A DNA stretch of 64,000 nt, from the NCBI GenBank assembly GCA_021648375.1, contig JAKISW010000008.1:1-64000 (forward strand), given 5' to 3'. The notes beneath the pieces were generated by a model. That model did no database searches, was not told the origin of the DNA, and saw only the letters and a program-made list of their open reading frames with translations. The translations under genes and the position numbers were made by a program. This document shows, in pieces, positions 17,452 to 26,072 of the stretch; within the stretch, counting starts at the first letter, position 1; each line of letters starts with the position of its first letter. Source of the stretch: Devosiaceae bacterium. Lineage in GTDB: Bacteria; Pseudomonadota; Alphaproteobacteria; Rhizobiales; Devosiaceae.

Positions 17452-18238
17452 GCAACTTGCTAAATTCATGGGCTGTTTGCGCTCTGAGCTGCTGCCAGCT
17501 CTTAAGTAAATCATTGGCCGAACGAATTGGGTCTGCCAACACTTGCTCAATTGTCTTGCGTTGAGAGCTTTGCCCGGCTCCCGCATTTGTCCTTTGTTGG
17601 ATTGTTGCTTGTTGAGTTGCTCTTGCCTCAGGAGTAAGAACAGCTGGAATCGGTGCCACCTGATCAGTTGTACTGGCAATAACCAATTCAGATGCCTCAA
17701 CTGGTTCAGTTCCAATTACATAGGATGGCTTCAACCGGCTTGTTTCATTTTCCAGCTCCCAATAAGTTTGTGCAGAAGAAACTCGAGCAGGAGAAACCTG
17801 TTGCTGGTTTGCCGCAGAATATAGCTTCGAATCTATCAGCAAAGGCAAGTTTTCCACAGGGGTCGGCAGCCCCACTGGCAATCTGAACTCAATATTTTTA
17901 TCTGTTGCAGCTTGTTCAACAGCTCTTAAATCCATCGCGGCCTGATCTGCTTGCGAATCAGATAAAAATTGAGGGCCAAACACTTGACCATTATCGCCCA
18001 CATCCATGGCAAGAATAACATCAAGATTTAAGATTGAATCAGCTACATATCCGTTCGGACCGCTCAGGTTTGAAACCCAGGTATAACCTCCCCCTAAAAG
18101 AACAAGTCCTGCAATACCGGCAATACCAATATAACTTATGTTAGTGCGCAAGCCCGCAAAAAAATTATTCACGCGTGAACTGGTGAAAAAACTGTTCAGG
18201 CGCACACCCGTGAAATATTCGGTTTTCATTAAATTCAT
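17441..18238 (-). CDS. Uncharacterised one-TM protein
   Basis: I do not recognise a family. From the ATG at 18238, which is preceded by GGGGCAGGC, the protein has 265 residues. The frame stays open upstream to 18340 but without a ribosome binding site. One membrane segment lies near residues 37-55 (YIGIAGIAGLVLLGGGYTWV), followed by a large soluble region that would be periplasmic. The C-terminal third is rich in Ala, Gln, Thr and Arg and ends in a basic amphipathic stretch. No catalytic motif is visible. It lies between metF and djlA on the same strand. Confidence 0.7.
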   Translation of the reverse strand: MNLMKTEYFTGVRLNSFFTSSRVNNFFAGLRTNISYIGIAGIAGLVLLGGGYTWVSNLSGPNGYVADSILNLDVILAMDVGDNGQVFGPQFLSDSQADQAAMDLRAVEQAATDKNIEFRLPVGLPTPVENLPLLIDSKLYSAANQQQVSPARVSSAQTYWELENETSRLKPSYVIGTEPVEASELVIASTTDQVAPIPAVLTPEARATQQATIQQRTNAGAGQSSQRKTIEQVLADPIRSANDLLKSWQQLRAQTAHEFSKLPWN

Positions 18239-18343
18239 TTGCCTGCCCCACCCAGCTTTATTCTTGTAATTATTATTCTGGGACAAAAAAAGGCAATTAA
18301 ATAGTGGCCGATTTATGGTTAACGAGTTGTCTTTCAACAAAAA

Positions 18344-19234
18344 TTATTCTTTAGCCTGCCCCAGAACTCTTGCCAGAGCCATAACCTGAGCGGCATGATT
18401 CATTGTAAAAAAATGAAACCTGGTCACACCACCATCCATTAATTCCGTAACCTGCTCCGCTGCGACTGAAGCTGCAACCAGCGCGTGCGTGCCCTGATCA
18501 TTTTCCAGCCCTTCAAACCTTTGAGCCAGCCAATTAGGAACTTTTGCACCGCATTTATTGGCAAAAGAACTGATCCGTTCAAAATTATGAATCGGTTGAA
18601 TTCCCGGAACGATCGGAAATTTAATACCGGCCTTTTCAACCCGTTCTAAAAAAATCCAATAGTCATTATTATCGAAAAACATCTGGGTTAGTGCACGCGA
18701 TGCCCCAGCATCTTCCTTACGCTTCAGATTGTCAATTTCTTCATCCCAACTGGTGCTTTCCGGATGCATTTCAGGATAGGCAGCCACAGACACATCAAAA
18801 TCAGCAATATTTTTTATGCCCGCAACCAGATCAACACTAGAAGCATAGCCGCCCGGATGGGGAGTAAATTTTTCACCTATACCTGCCACCGGATCGCCCC
18901 TGATGGCAACTATTCTGCGCACCCCGGCATCATAATACCCACGTATGACTTCATTTATCTCATCTTTTGTTGCCCCAACACAGGTAAGGTGCGCTGCCGC
19001 ATCAATTCCGGTTTCTGAACCAATGCGCGAAACCATTTTTAATGTACGCTCACGGGTGGATCCGCCAGCCCCATAGGTTACCGAAACAAATTTTGGCGCC
19101 AGAGGAATGAGCTTTTCCAGACTGTGCCAAAATCTTTCCTCGGCCTTTTCGCTTTTGGGCGGAAAAAACTCAAAAGACAGCTCAAACTCTGGCTTTTGAC
19201 TTTGTGGTAACCGGCTTTTTCTTGTAGCTTTCAT
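18344..19234 (-). CDS. metF: 5,10-methylenetetrahydrofolate reductase MetF
   Basis: MetF reduces methylene-THF to methyl-THF with a flavin cofactor and supplies the methyl group for methionine synthesis. The 296 residues fit bacterial MetF. Visible motifs are the N-terminal SFEFFPPKSEKAEERFW, with the catalytic Glu in the first beta strand, VTYGAGGSTRERT, HLTCVGATKDEI, RRIVAIRGDP and the C-terminal FHFFTMNHA. It is 39 nt downstream of an ArsR-methyltransferase gene on the same strand, so they form an operon under the 28-bp palindrome at 20233-20260. Confidence 0.96.
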   Translation of the reverse strand: MKATRKSRLPQSQKPEFELSFEFFPPKSEKAEERFWHSLEKLIPLAPKFVSVTYGAGGSTRERTLKMVSRIGSETGIDAAAHLTCVGATKDEINEVIRGYYDAGVRRIVAIRGDPVAGIGEKFTPHPGGYASSVDLVAGIKNIADFDVSVAAYPEMHPESTSWDEEIDNLKRKEDAGASRALTQMFFDNNDYWIFLERVEKAGIKFPIVPGIQPIHNFERISSFANKCGAKVPNWLAQRFEGLENDQGTHALVAASVAAEQVTELMDGGVTRFHFFTMNHAAQVMALARVLGQAKE

Positions 19235-19273
19235 TATTCCAATATTCTCTTTGTAGAATTATTATTTATGGGA

Positions 19274-20221
19274 CTATTTGAGGGACAACATCCAAAGACA
19301 AACAACCAGCCCCTGTTGTTGTTTTTGGTTTTCAAACCTTTCAAAAACATCAATTTTCATTCCCGCAGCTTTCGCCCATACTTCCATTTGCCCCTCTGAT
19401 AGACCAAGGCGCCTGTGTGCATCATTCTGGCGCAAATATTCCAACTCATGGGGGGCAAAATCCACTAACAGAATTCGCCCACCCTCCTGAAGTATTTCGG
19501 CGACCTTTAACAGCACCTGCCCCGGATCATCAAAATAGTGCAACACCTGATGCAAAATGATCAGATCATCTTTTTGTCCGCCAGCTTCAAAGCTCAAAAT
19601 ATCACCAAGCCGTACCTGAGCATTGTTTATGCCTGATGCACTTAATTTGGCCCGTGCCACCCCGATCATCTCACGGCTTAAATCAATACCGATCCCATAT
19701 TCATAATTTTGATGCAATAATTCCAGCATCCGCCCGGTTCCAGACCCTAAATCGAGCAAACGCTTAACCTTTTTACCCCCCAGAACCCGCAAAATCGCTG
19801 CTTCTACAGCTTCTTCCGGCACATGCAGATTTCTAAGATTATCCCAGTTTTTAGCAACCTTGGAAAAATACTCATCCGCCTGATTTTGATGTTCACGCCG
19901 GATAGCTGCCAGTTTTTTTTTGTCAGCAGTTAAAATTCCACCGCTTTTTTTAATTGAGGTAAGCAATGCCCCCACCAGATCGCGCTTCTCTCCGGGGTCC
20001 GCAATCCGATAATAGGCCCACGCCCCCTCTGCACTGCGCACAACCAGACCTGCCTCGGCAAGCAATTTGAGATGGCGGGAAACACGGGGCTGACTTTGCC
20101 CCAAAATATCTGTAAGGTCTTTTACGGAAAGCTCTCCCTGAGAGAGCAGTGCCAAAAGGCGCAAACGAGTATGCTCCCCCGCCGCCTTTAAAGCCAATAC
20201 CAGTTTTTCAAAATCCGCCAA
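19274..20221 (-). CDS. ArsR-family regulator fused to a SAM-dependent methyltransferase domain
   Basis: The 315 residues join an ArsR-type winged helix (about 10-95, with LLALLSQGELSVKDLTDILGQSQPRVSRHLKLL) to a class I methyltransferase domain (about 145-290) with motif I LLDLGSGTGRML. The start is a TTG at 20221 with GGAG 7 nt before it. Known relatives next to metF sense SAM or S-adenosylhomocysteine and repress methionine-cycle genes. The gene starts 12 nt from a perfect 28-bp palindrome, which I take as its operator for autoregulation and metF control. Whether the second domain is catalytic or only a SAM sensor cannot be told. Confidence 0.9.
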   Translation of the reverse strand: MADFEKLVLALKAAGEHTRLRLLALLSQGELSVKDLTDILGQSQPRVSRHLKLLAEAGLVVRSAEGAWAYYRIADPGEKRDLVGALLTSIKKSGGILTADKKKLAAIRREHQNQADEYFSKVAKNWDNLRNLHVPEEAVEAAILRVLGGKKVKRLLDLGSGTGRMLELLHQNYEYGIGIDLSREMIGVARAKLSASGINNAQVRLGDILSFEAGGQKDDLIILHQVLHYFDDPGQVLLKVAEILQEGGRILLVDFAPHELEYLRQNDAHRRLGLSEGQMEVWAKAAGMKIDVFERFENQKQQQGLVVCLWMLSLK

Positions 20222-20232
20222 TCGGGCACTCC

Positions 20233-20260
20233 AATCATATAAAGATATCTTTATATGATT
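20233..20260. promoter_or_regulatory. Perfect 28-bp palindrome, candidate ArsR-family operator
   Basis: The left arm AATCATATAAAGAT is exactly complementary to the right arm ATCTTTATATGATT, with no spacer. It ends 12 nt upstream of the TTG start of the ArsR-methyltransferase gene that heads the metF operon. The AT-rich core ATAAAGATATCTTTAT is of the type used by winged-helix dimers. Confidence 0.8.
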
Positions 20261-20295
20261 TGGGAAGGGTAGGTCCAGCTATTTTTTTAGATGGT

Positions 20296-20415
20296 ATGAA
20301 TTTTGCGCCCAGCGAACGAATTAAATCCTGGGGCGTTATGACTAACAAACACAAGAGAGAAATAAATTTCGCCGGCACAAGGCATACGAACCCCGCCGAC
20401 GAAATGTTTAACTAA
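20296..20415 (+). CDS. Possible 39-residue protein divergent from the ArsR-methyltransferase gene
   Basis: An ATG at 20296 opens 39 codons rich in charged and polar residues (ERIKSWGV, TNKHKREINFAG, RHTNPADEMFN). The ribosome binding site is poor. It lies 36 nt on the other side of the metF operon palindrome, so if real it could be co-regulated. No family is recognised and it may be chance. Confidence 0.25.
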   Translation: MNFAPSERIKSWGVMTNKHKREINFAGTRHTNPADEMFN

Positions 20416-20426
20416 TTTCTAAATAT

Positions 20427-21560
20427 TTACATGCCCACGGCCATATCCAGTTTTGCTGCAGTATTTTTATTTCTGGCTTCATGACGCAGCCACAGATTAA
20501 ATATTTCGCGCGCTTCGCCCCGGTCCAATTCTTCAAAACGGGCTTTGGTTAATTCGATATCTTCCAGACTGGGCAGGTTTCGCCACGGCAAAATCATTAT
20601 TCCCTGCTCAAAAACTTCCGGCGACATGCCAATACATTTGGCCGCTACCACCACGGCTCGATAATCCTGCTTTGCAAGCCATTTCACAAAAAACTGTTGT
20701 TTGAGGTTGAGCATTGAGGCCATTGCAGCACCAAAATGATGCCCATAGCCAAAGCGACAAAAACGCACCAGTGATTGCTCATCAAGCTGCTTCCTGTCCC
20801 CCATGGCTTTGACCTGGTTCCATGAAATTCTCCACGAATTTGCATTAAATCCGGCCCTGTTCTGAATACGATTGAACACCACCGCCTTGGCCTGATCAAG
20901 CGAAGTCTGATCTGATGGCAAGTTTATTTCATCCAGTTTTTCGCGCACTGCCTTACTGGCGTCGCCAATTTTTCCCTGAACTTTCTGCCAGTCAATGTCC
21001 TGACGTCCCCTGAGGTTTTTAAGAATTTGAGTATCAATATCGGCTTTGTTCAATAATTTAGCCAGCGTAGCATCACCAAGTTTTGCATTGCCATTGCCGA
21101 CAAGTTTTCCAACAGATTCATTGCCACCATGCACAATTATTGCATCTCCAACCCTCTCAGGAACCAGATTTCGACCTGCAATCACCGCGCGATGAGCTTC
21201 TGTTTTTGCTCCAACAATTTCAATCAGATCATCGTCAGACAAAACATTGGAGAACTCCAATATTGGCTGGGCAACTTCAATTTTATCATTGGCCAGTTTG
21301 ATGACCACAGTGCCTGGTGCCCTTTCAAGCGGAGCAAGCATTTTCGCAACTTCGGCCCGCCCCTCAACTTCAACAAGCTCGGCAAGCTGGCACAGAACCT
21401 CGTCATATTGCTCCACCTGATTGTCATCACAACGTTCGCAAACATACGAAAACAATTGTGCAACATTTTTAAACAGCTGCTCGCGTTCAACCTCGTTGGC
21501 ATCGCTGCCAAGCGCACGAAAACTGCCAAACGCTGAAAGTTCTTCTTTCTTGATCTTCAT
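20427..21560 (-). CDS. DUF2336 domain protein
   Basis: The 377 residues match the alphaproteobacterial DUF2336 group: all-helical, starting MKIKKEELSAFGSFRALGSD, with repeated leucine/aspartate-rich helices (VLSDDDLIEIVGAKTEAHRAVIAGR; GDATLAKLLNKADID). No membrane segment or signal peptide is present, so it is cytoplasmic. The function of the family is not established. The ATG has GGAGAATGAT before it. It is flanked by unrelated genes, with short spacers and no obvious operon partner. Confidence 0.8.
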   Translation of the reverse strand: MKIKKEELSAFGSFRALGSDANEVEREQLFKNVAQLFSYVCERCDDNQVEQYDEVLCQLAELVEVEGRAEVAKMLAPLERAPGTVVIKLANDKIEVAQPILEFSNVLSDDDLIEIVGAKTEAHRAVIAGRNLVPERVGDAIIVHGGNESVGKLVGNGNAKLGDATLAKLLNKADIDTQILKNLRGRQDIDWQKVQGKIGDASKAVREKLDEINLPSDQTSLDQAKAVVFNRIQNRAGFNANSWRISWNQVKAMGDRKQLDEQSLVRFCRFGYGHHFGAAMASMLNLKQQFFVKWLAKQDYRAVVVAAKCIGMSPEVFEQGIMILPWRNLPSLEDIELTKARFEELDRGEAREIFNLWLRHEARNKNTAAKLDMAVGM

Positions 21561-21682
21561 ATCATTCTCCGAGCGAGTTAAAAAATCTCAAGTCGAAAAC
21601 TGTCAGATATTTATCCATGCCCCATAAAGGCAATTGATCATATTTAATTAAAATTGTGCCAAAAACCTGGGAGGCAGAAACA

Positions 21683-22288
21683 TTATCCAGGATAAATGCA
21701 TTGCTCCCAGATACGGGCAACAAATTTTTCTCCAGCTTTAATGGTGCCGGGAATTTCCACCCAGCCCACCAGGCCGCGCCGGTGTTTCGCCGCTTTCACA
21801 AAGGCAAATTCCAGATCTTTACGCCCCTCAAACTGCTTGACCAGCGCCCGACCCGAGACCCTGCAAGGGCCGCGATCTCCATCAATGCGAACACTTACCC
21901 CCCCCTCAAACATCAAAATAGTTCGGGGTGGAAGCAGGGACAAATGGGCAATTCCTGACACGCAAATATTGCAGCCCAGCCATTCCGGTTTAATTTTTTC
22001 AATGTTGAGATCTTTTGCAATTGCGCACAATTCCTCTTGCGAGAGGATAGAGAGCTGCTGCTCATTGCGCATTTGCATTCCCTTTTCATACCAAGGCTCG
22101 CGCGAATTGCTTTTTCTGGTCAGCCCAGAGTGGCGATCGCCCTTTATTCCCTCATAGCTAAGGTCTAAAGCATCTAATGGTTTACTGGTAAAACCTGTCC
22201 CAAGGGCTGAAAAAACCCCGTCAACAACACCATGCCTCTTTTTAGGCGCGATAAAATCAACTTCAGATCCATCAAGCTGTTCAACCAT
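21683..22288 (-). CDS. MOSC domain protein
   Basis: The 201 residues fit a stand-alone MOSC domain (molybdenum cofactor sulfurase C-terminal type). The core reads GIKGDRHSGLTRKSNSREPW, followed by LGCNICVSGIAHLSLLPPRTIL and a single conserved cysteine in GPCRVSGR. The family binds or transfers activated sulfur or handles molybdenum cofactor ligands, but the substrate of this protein is unknown. The start overlaps the end of the rarD-like gene by 8 nt, so the two are translated together. Confidence 0.85.
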   Translation of the reverse strand: MVEQLDGSEVDFIAPKKRHGVVDGVFSALGTGFTSKPLDALDLSYEGIKGDRHSGLTRKSNSREPWYEKGMQMRNEQQLSILSQEELCAIAKDLNIEKIKPEWLGCNICVSGIAHLSLLPPRTILMFEGGVSVRIDGDRGPCRVSGRALVKQFEGRKDLEFAFVKAAKHRRGLVGWVEIPGTIKAGEKFVARIWEQCIYPG

Positions 22289-23213
22289 TGATTTTTCCCT
22301 CTTTTCTGCCTGTTAAACCCGCTGAATCAAAAGTATAAACCCCGATTGATATCCAGATCAGAACAAAACTGAACAATTGAATATTATTCAGGGGTTCATT
22401 AAAAACCCAGATCGCAATGATAAAATGCATGCTTGGCGCAATATATTGAAACATGCCAAGAGTGGTCAAGCGCATCCGACGGGCGGCAAAGGCAAAAATC
22501 AGCAATGCACCGGCAGTGGCAGGGCCTGTTAGCACCAAATAGGCCAAAAGTTTGGGATCACCATGGGGACCAACCCCTGAAGTCATAAAAACATAGAGCA
22601 AAAATATTATAGCGAATGGCAACATTAACAGGGTTTCGATAAACAATCCGGGGGCCGAACCAACCGAAACCGTTTTGCGCAAATATCCGTAAAAGCCAAA
22701 AGAGATAGCCAAAGTTAGCGATATTATCGGCACTGCCCCCATGCCAATGGCCTGCACAATCATGGCAATAGCGGCAATTGCGATGGCCAACCATTGCCAG
22801 CGATTTTGCTTTTCCCCAAGCAATACCATGCCCAAAGTCACATTTACTAATGGATTAATGAAATATCCAAGGCTGACCTCAACCACCCGCTGAGTTTCCA
22901 CCGCCCAGATGAACACCAGCCAGTTCAAGGCTAAAACAGCAGCGGAAAGACCAATATTCAACAGTGTTTTTCGGTCTTTCAGGGCAGCTGTTACCTCACC
23001 CATTCTATTATTCCATTTAAGAATAATACCGACAAAAACCAAAGACCAGATAACCCGATGCGCAACGATTATTGGCGGGCTTACACCGTCCAGCAGCCTG
23101 AACATGAGCGGAAACATTCCCCAGATACCATAAGCCCCCAGCGCCGCCAGAACCCCATGGTGATTTTTATCCGAAGAATCAGGTTTTTGTAATTTTGAAC
23201 TATTCTGCGACAT
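22281..23213 (-). CDS. rarD: RarD-type EamA family transporter
   Basis: The 310 residues contain ten predicted membrane segments in two EamA halves. The N-terminal GVLAALGAYGIWGMFPLMFRLL and the central LNWLVFIWAVETQRVVEVSLGYFINPLVNV are typical of RarD (chloramphenicol-sensitivity protein family). These are inner-membrane drug/metabolite permeases; the substrate is not known. It is followed by the MOSC gene with an 8-nt overlap. Confidence 0.9.
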   Translation of the reverse strand: MSQNSSKLQKPDSSDKNHHGVLAALGAYGIWGMFPLMFRLLDGVSPPIIVAHRVIWSLVFVGIILKWNNRMGEVTAALKDRKTLLNIGLSAAVLALNWLVFIWAVETQRVVEVSLGYFINPLVNVTLGMVLLGEKQNRWQWLAIAIAAIAMIVQAIGMGAVPIISLTLAISFGFYGYLRKTVSVGSAPGLFIETLLMLPFAIIFLLYVFMTSGVGPHGDPKLLAYLVLTGPATAGALLIFAFAARRMRLTTLGMFQYIAPSMHFIIAIWVFNEPLNNIQLFSFVLIWISIGVYTFDSAGLTGRKEGKING

Positions 23214-23330
23214 AATTTGGTTTTCTGTTCATGGTTTTTGCCTGCGACAATTCAACCGTTCGTCACCAGTAACTGAATTTATTTCACCAGCCCAACAAAT
23301 ATTACTGATGGGATCACAATTTTTATGAAT

Positions 23331-23470
23331 AGAGCGCTGTCAAGAAAAGTGCGTAGCGGTTTTCTGGTTCGACAGCGCAACCACTAAAACTGGCGTAGCC
23401 AGAGCATTTCCAGAAAAAGTGGGAACCGGTTTTTCGGTTCGGAAATGCGACCACTAAAAAAGCGGGCGCA
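23331..23470 (+). repeat. Rhizobial-type palindrome, two tandem 70-bp copies (C and D)
   Basis: Copy C (23331-23389) starts AGAGCGCTGTCAAGAAAAGT and copy D (23401-23460) starts AGAGCATTTCCAGAAAAAGT. Each continues with GCGGTTTTC or CCGGTTTTTC, GGTTCG, and a closing arm ending GCGACCACTAAAA or GCAACCACTAAAA. The outer arms pair within each copy (GCGCTGTC with GACAGCGC; GCATTTCC with GGAAATGC), so the stems differ but pairing is kept. Each is followed by a similar GGCGTAGCC or GGCGCAGCC tail, giving an exact 70-bp period. Confidence 0.9.
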
Positions 23471-23900
23471 GCCAGGCTGCCGGCCAATAATTTAGCCGCC
23501 CCCGCGGAGCCGTGAGCTTTAAGCGAACTGGCGCGAGCGAGTTAAACCAGCCGCCAATGCAGCGCGCGTCGCAGGCTCAGATCTACCAGTAGCTTTAAAG
23601 CGTCACCTGTTTTGCGGTGCGAGCCGTGAGACAAATAAAACAAGCGTAGTTAAAGCGCTGCCAAGTACACCACAGTAAAGGTCACTAAAACACCAATGGA
23701 TTTGCCAATAACCATTACAGACATTATAGCTTGTTACCTGTCACAAGGCCTACTAGGGTCAGGTCTTAAGGTTTTGTAGCATGTAGATTTTGTAAGGAGT
23801 AAATCTGGCACTAGGCAAACCGCATTTTCAAAAATACTTCATATTAAGTGATCTTGATACATTTTGCATGCCGGATAAATTCTCTGGGAGGGGAATTCCA
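23471..23900. other. Intergenic region with repeat debris
   Basis: This stretch holds GC-rich fragments such as GAGCCGTGAGCTTTAAGCGA and CTGGCGCGAGCGAG. A similar word (GCCGTAGCTGAAGCGAATTAGCGCGAG) appears beside the tRNA at about 59493-59519. It also holds the AGGGTCAGGTCTTAAGG motif at 23754 and a possible 24-residue membrane peptide on the minus strand. The last 30 nt carry the strong ribosome binding site GGGAGGGG of the next gene. I see no conventional gene. Confidence 0.6.
23650..23724 (-). CDS. Possible 24-residue single-TM peptide
   Basis: An ATG at 23724 opens 24 codons: MSVMVIGKSIGVLVTFTVVY followed by LAAL and a TAA. The peptide is almost entirely one hydrophobic helix with a single lysine near the N-terminal third. 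ACAGG lies 11-15 nt before the ATG, a weak ribosome binding site. It could be a small membrane peptide or a chance frame in repeat-rich DNA. Confidence 0.25.
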   Translation of the reverse strand: MSVMVIGKSIGVLVTFTVVYLAAL

Positions 23901-25190
23901 ATGAAGAGCTTTTCGACAACCAGTTTTCCGACGGATCAGACCAAGGTTCTTGATGACGCGCTTATTGCCGTTCGCAAGCATCCCCAGGCGCTGTTTACCA
24001 ACTTTCAGTGGTTTTTATATCAGGCGCAAAACACGGTATATTTCACCGCCTTTTCCACCGATAGTTTTGACAGGGAAAAACTTTGCTCGATTGTCGCCCA
24101 GATGTCGGCCTTAGCCCCCCAGCTCACCCACGGCTATGTTGGGGCAACTCCGGGCCAACCATTCCCCCAGCACCTGTTAGAAGCCATAACTTCGATTGAA
24201 GAAGTGGATGATTTTGACGGTTACCCCGACAAATGGATTGATGCCGGGCGTGATCTTTATACTGATAAAAACCTGCCCCTTTTCCGGGTCAGGGCAATTG
24301 TCAGGCGCAATGGCCCAGACGAGCAAGGCCGCGCCTCCATGATTATGGTGCGATCATCCCATGCCATAATGGAGGGGTCTGACTCAGCGCTTCTCACCCG
24401 CTCCCAACCTTCCTCCCATGGCACCATGTCCTCGTCTGCCAATAAAGTTTCATGGCGCAAGCGAATTTCATACGCATTGGGCGCCGCCTTTGTGCTGCCC
24501 ATGCATATGATTTCTGCCCACCTGCTTTCTCCCAAAGTGGTCGAGATGGGATTTCGCAGCGTGGCTTTTGAACGGGCAGGTTTAAGACGCATTGCCAATC
24601 GCCTTAAAGTTCGTCAGCGCTCTTTAATGTTTGCGCTGGTAATGTACGCTCTAAACGATGGTGGCAAAGGTTTTTCCGAGAAAAAAATTCGCGGAATTTA
24701 CACCATGCTTGATTCCGAACGTCACGATTATGATGATGATTTTTTCCGGGTGCGCTCAATCGAGGCGATTTTTGACGTCACCGATAATCTGGAGGACTTT
24801 ATCCTTAAAGTTGATGAGACAATTGGTGAAGTGGAGGCAAAAGATATTACAAAAATGCAGTTTCTTCTCAACACCATGCTTGCAGCCCACCGGGCAATTT
24901 CAAAAGTGCTGCCATTTTTGTATTCAGAGCGGTTTTTTCGCTTTAACGGCAATTACGACATTGTACTCACCATGGTCCCCCCCCATAGAACCTATGGAGA
25001 TTTGACCAAGGGCCTGATCGAGCCGATTTATTGCGGTTCCTACCACCCGGGTTCAAACCTTTGCACCTTCGTTCCCGCCCGCAAAAATGTGACGTTGAAT
25101 TTCTCCATGCGCACCCAGCACTTGCCCTATGTGGAAAAGATCGCCGGATTACTGCAAGAACTTGACGAAACTGTAACAGAGCAGAGTTGA
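23901..25190 (+). CDS. WS/DGAT-like acyltransferase homologue A (CAT superfamily)
   Basis: The start is the ATG at 23901, 8 nt after GGGAGGGG; the frame is open from 23868. The 429 residues resemble wax ester synthase/diacylglycerol acyltransferases: LPLFRVRAIV replaces the PLW block, SSHAIMEGSDSALL replaces HHxxxDG with HxxxEG, LMFALVMYALNDG aligns with the NDV helix, VLTMVPPH replaces the NVPGP block, and the C-terminal GSYHPGSNLCTFVP matches the closing strand. A hydrophobic helix lies near residues 190-212. It is paralogous over its full length to the gene at 28078. The function (glycerolipid or other acyl transfer) is inferred. Confidence 0.65.
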   Translation: MKSFSTTSFPTDQTKVLDDALIAVRKHPQALFTNFQWFLYQAQNTVYFTAFSTDSFDREKLCSIVAQMSALAPQLTHGYVGATPGQPFPQHLLEAITSIEEVDDFDGYPDKWIDAGRDLYTDKNLPLFRVRAIVRRNGPDEQGRASMIMVRSSHAIMEGSDSALLTRSQPSSHGTMSSSANKVSWRKRISYALGAAFVLPMHMISAHLLSPKVVEMGFRSVAFERAGLRRIANRLKVRQRSLMFALVMYALNDGGKGFSEKKIRGIYTMLDSERHDYDDDFFRVRSIEAIFDVTDNLEDFILKVDETIGEVEAKDITKMQFLLNTMLAAHRAISKVLPFLYSERFFRFNGNYDIVLTMVPPHRTYGDLTKGLIEPIYCGSYHPGSNLCTFVPARKNVTLNFSMRTQHLPYVEKIAGLLQELDETVTEQS

Positions 25191-25315
25191 GGCAGTTTCT
25201 TTTCGCCTATGGACATCCATTGCGAACAATAACACTATCCTGCCTTAATCACTGGCGATAATTTACACTGGCAATGATTTTTGCCGATATCATCAATTGA
25301 GATGGGACATTTAAC

Positions 25316-25984
25316 ATGAAATACCGGGTTCTTGGCGCAATCACGTTGGTTTTACTGATTTCAGCCTGCACAACAACCAATCCCTTTACTGGCGAGCAGC
25401 AGATTTCAAATACCACTGGCGGAGCAACCATAGGCGCTGCCGCCGGAGCCGTTGGCGGCCTTGTTGCAGCTGCTGCAACCGGTGGCGATGCCCGCATTGC
25501 CGCTCTTATTGGTGCCGGTGTTGGCGCATTGGCCGGAGGCGCGGTTGGCTCCTATATGGATCAGCAGGAAGCTGAACTTCGTGCCCAATTGCAGGGCACC
25601 GGGGTTTCTGTGACCAGAGTTGGCGATCAGATTATTTTGAATATGCCCTCAAATATAACTTTCCAAACCGGCTCGTCGAACGTTCAACCTCAATTCAGAT
25701 CAACTCTGCAATCAGTGGCTCTGGTTTTGTTGCGCTTTGATCGCACCATTGTAGATATTATTGGCCACACCGATTCTGATGGCTCCGAAGAATTCAATGC
25801 ACAACTCTCCAGAGAACGCGCCATTGCCGTTGCCAGTGTTATTTCATCTCAAGGAATTGATGCCAGAAGGTTTTCCCTGCAGGGCCGGGGAGAAAGCAAT
25901 CCTATTGCCTCCAATGCCACAGCAGCCGGAAAAGCGCAAAACCGCCGCGTTGAGATCAGAATTTCACCACTGCGCGCAGGGTAA
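25316..25984 (+). CDS. OmpA-family lipoprotein with glycine-zipper segment
   Basis: The 222 residues begin with a lipoprotein signal (LVLLISAC, lipid-modified Cys near residue 19). A glycine zipper rich in GAAAGAVGGLVAAA and GAGVGALAGGAVGSYMDQQ (about 40-85) follows, then a C-terminal OmpA domain (about 110-220) with the peptidoglycan-binding signature IIGHTDSDGSEEFNAQLSRERA and NRRVEIRI. This is the YiaD/YfiB plan: an outer-membrane-anchored protein that holds peptidoglycan. It stands alone with a strong terminator after it. Confidence 0.92.
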   Translation: MKYRVLGAITLVLLISACTTTNPFTGEQQISNTTGGATIGAAAGAVGGLVAAAATGGDARIAALIGAGVGALAGGAVGSYMDQQEAELRAQLQGTGVSVTRVGDQIILNMPSNITFQTGSSNVQPQFRSTLQSVALVLLRFDRTIVDIIGHTDSDGSEEFNAQLSRERAIAVASVISSQGIDARRFSLQGRGESNPIASNATAAGKAQNRRVEIRISPLRAG

Positions 25985-26027
25985 AGTCAGTTAGGCGTTA
26001 CAGATAATCAAATATTCTGATTTTTTT

Positions 26028-26072
26028 CACCATTAGTGAAAATTTCTATTTTTACTAATGGTGTAGTTTTTT
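26028..26072 (+). terminator. Intrinsic terminator after the OmpA-family lipoprotein gene
   Basis: A 16-bp stem (CACCATTAGTGAAAAT with ATTTTTACTAATGGTG, one G-T pair) closes a TTCT loop and is followed by GTAGTTTTTT. It lies 44 nt after the stop codon on the same strand. Confidence 0.85.
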
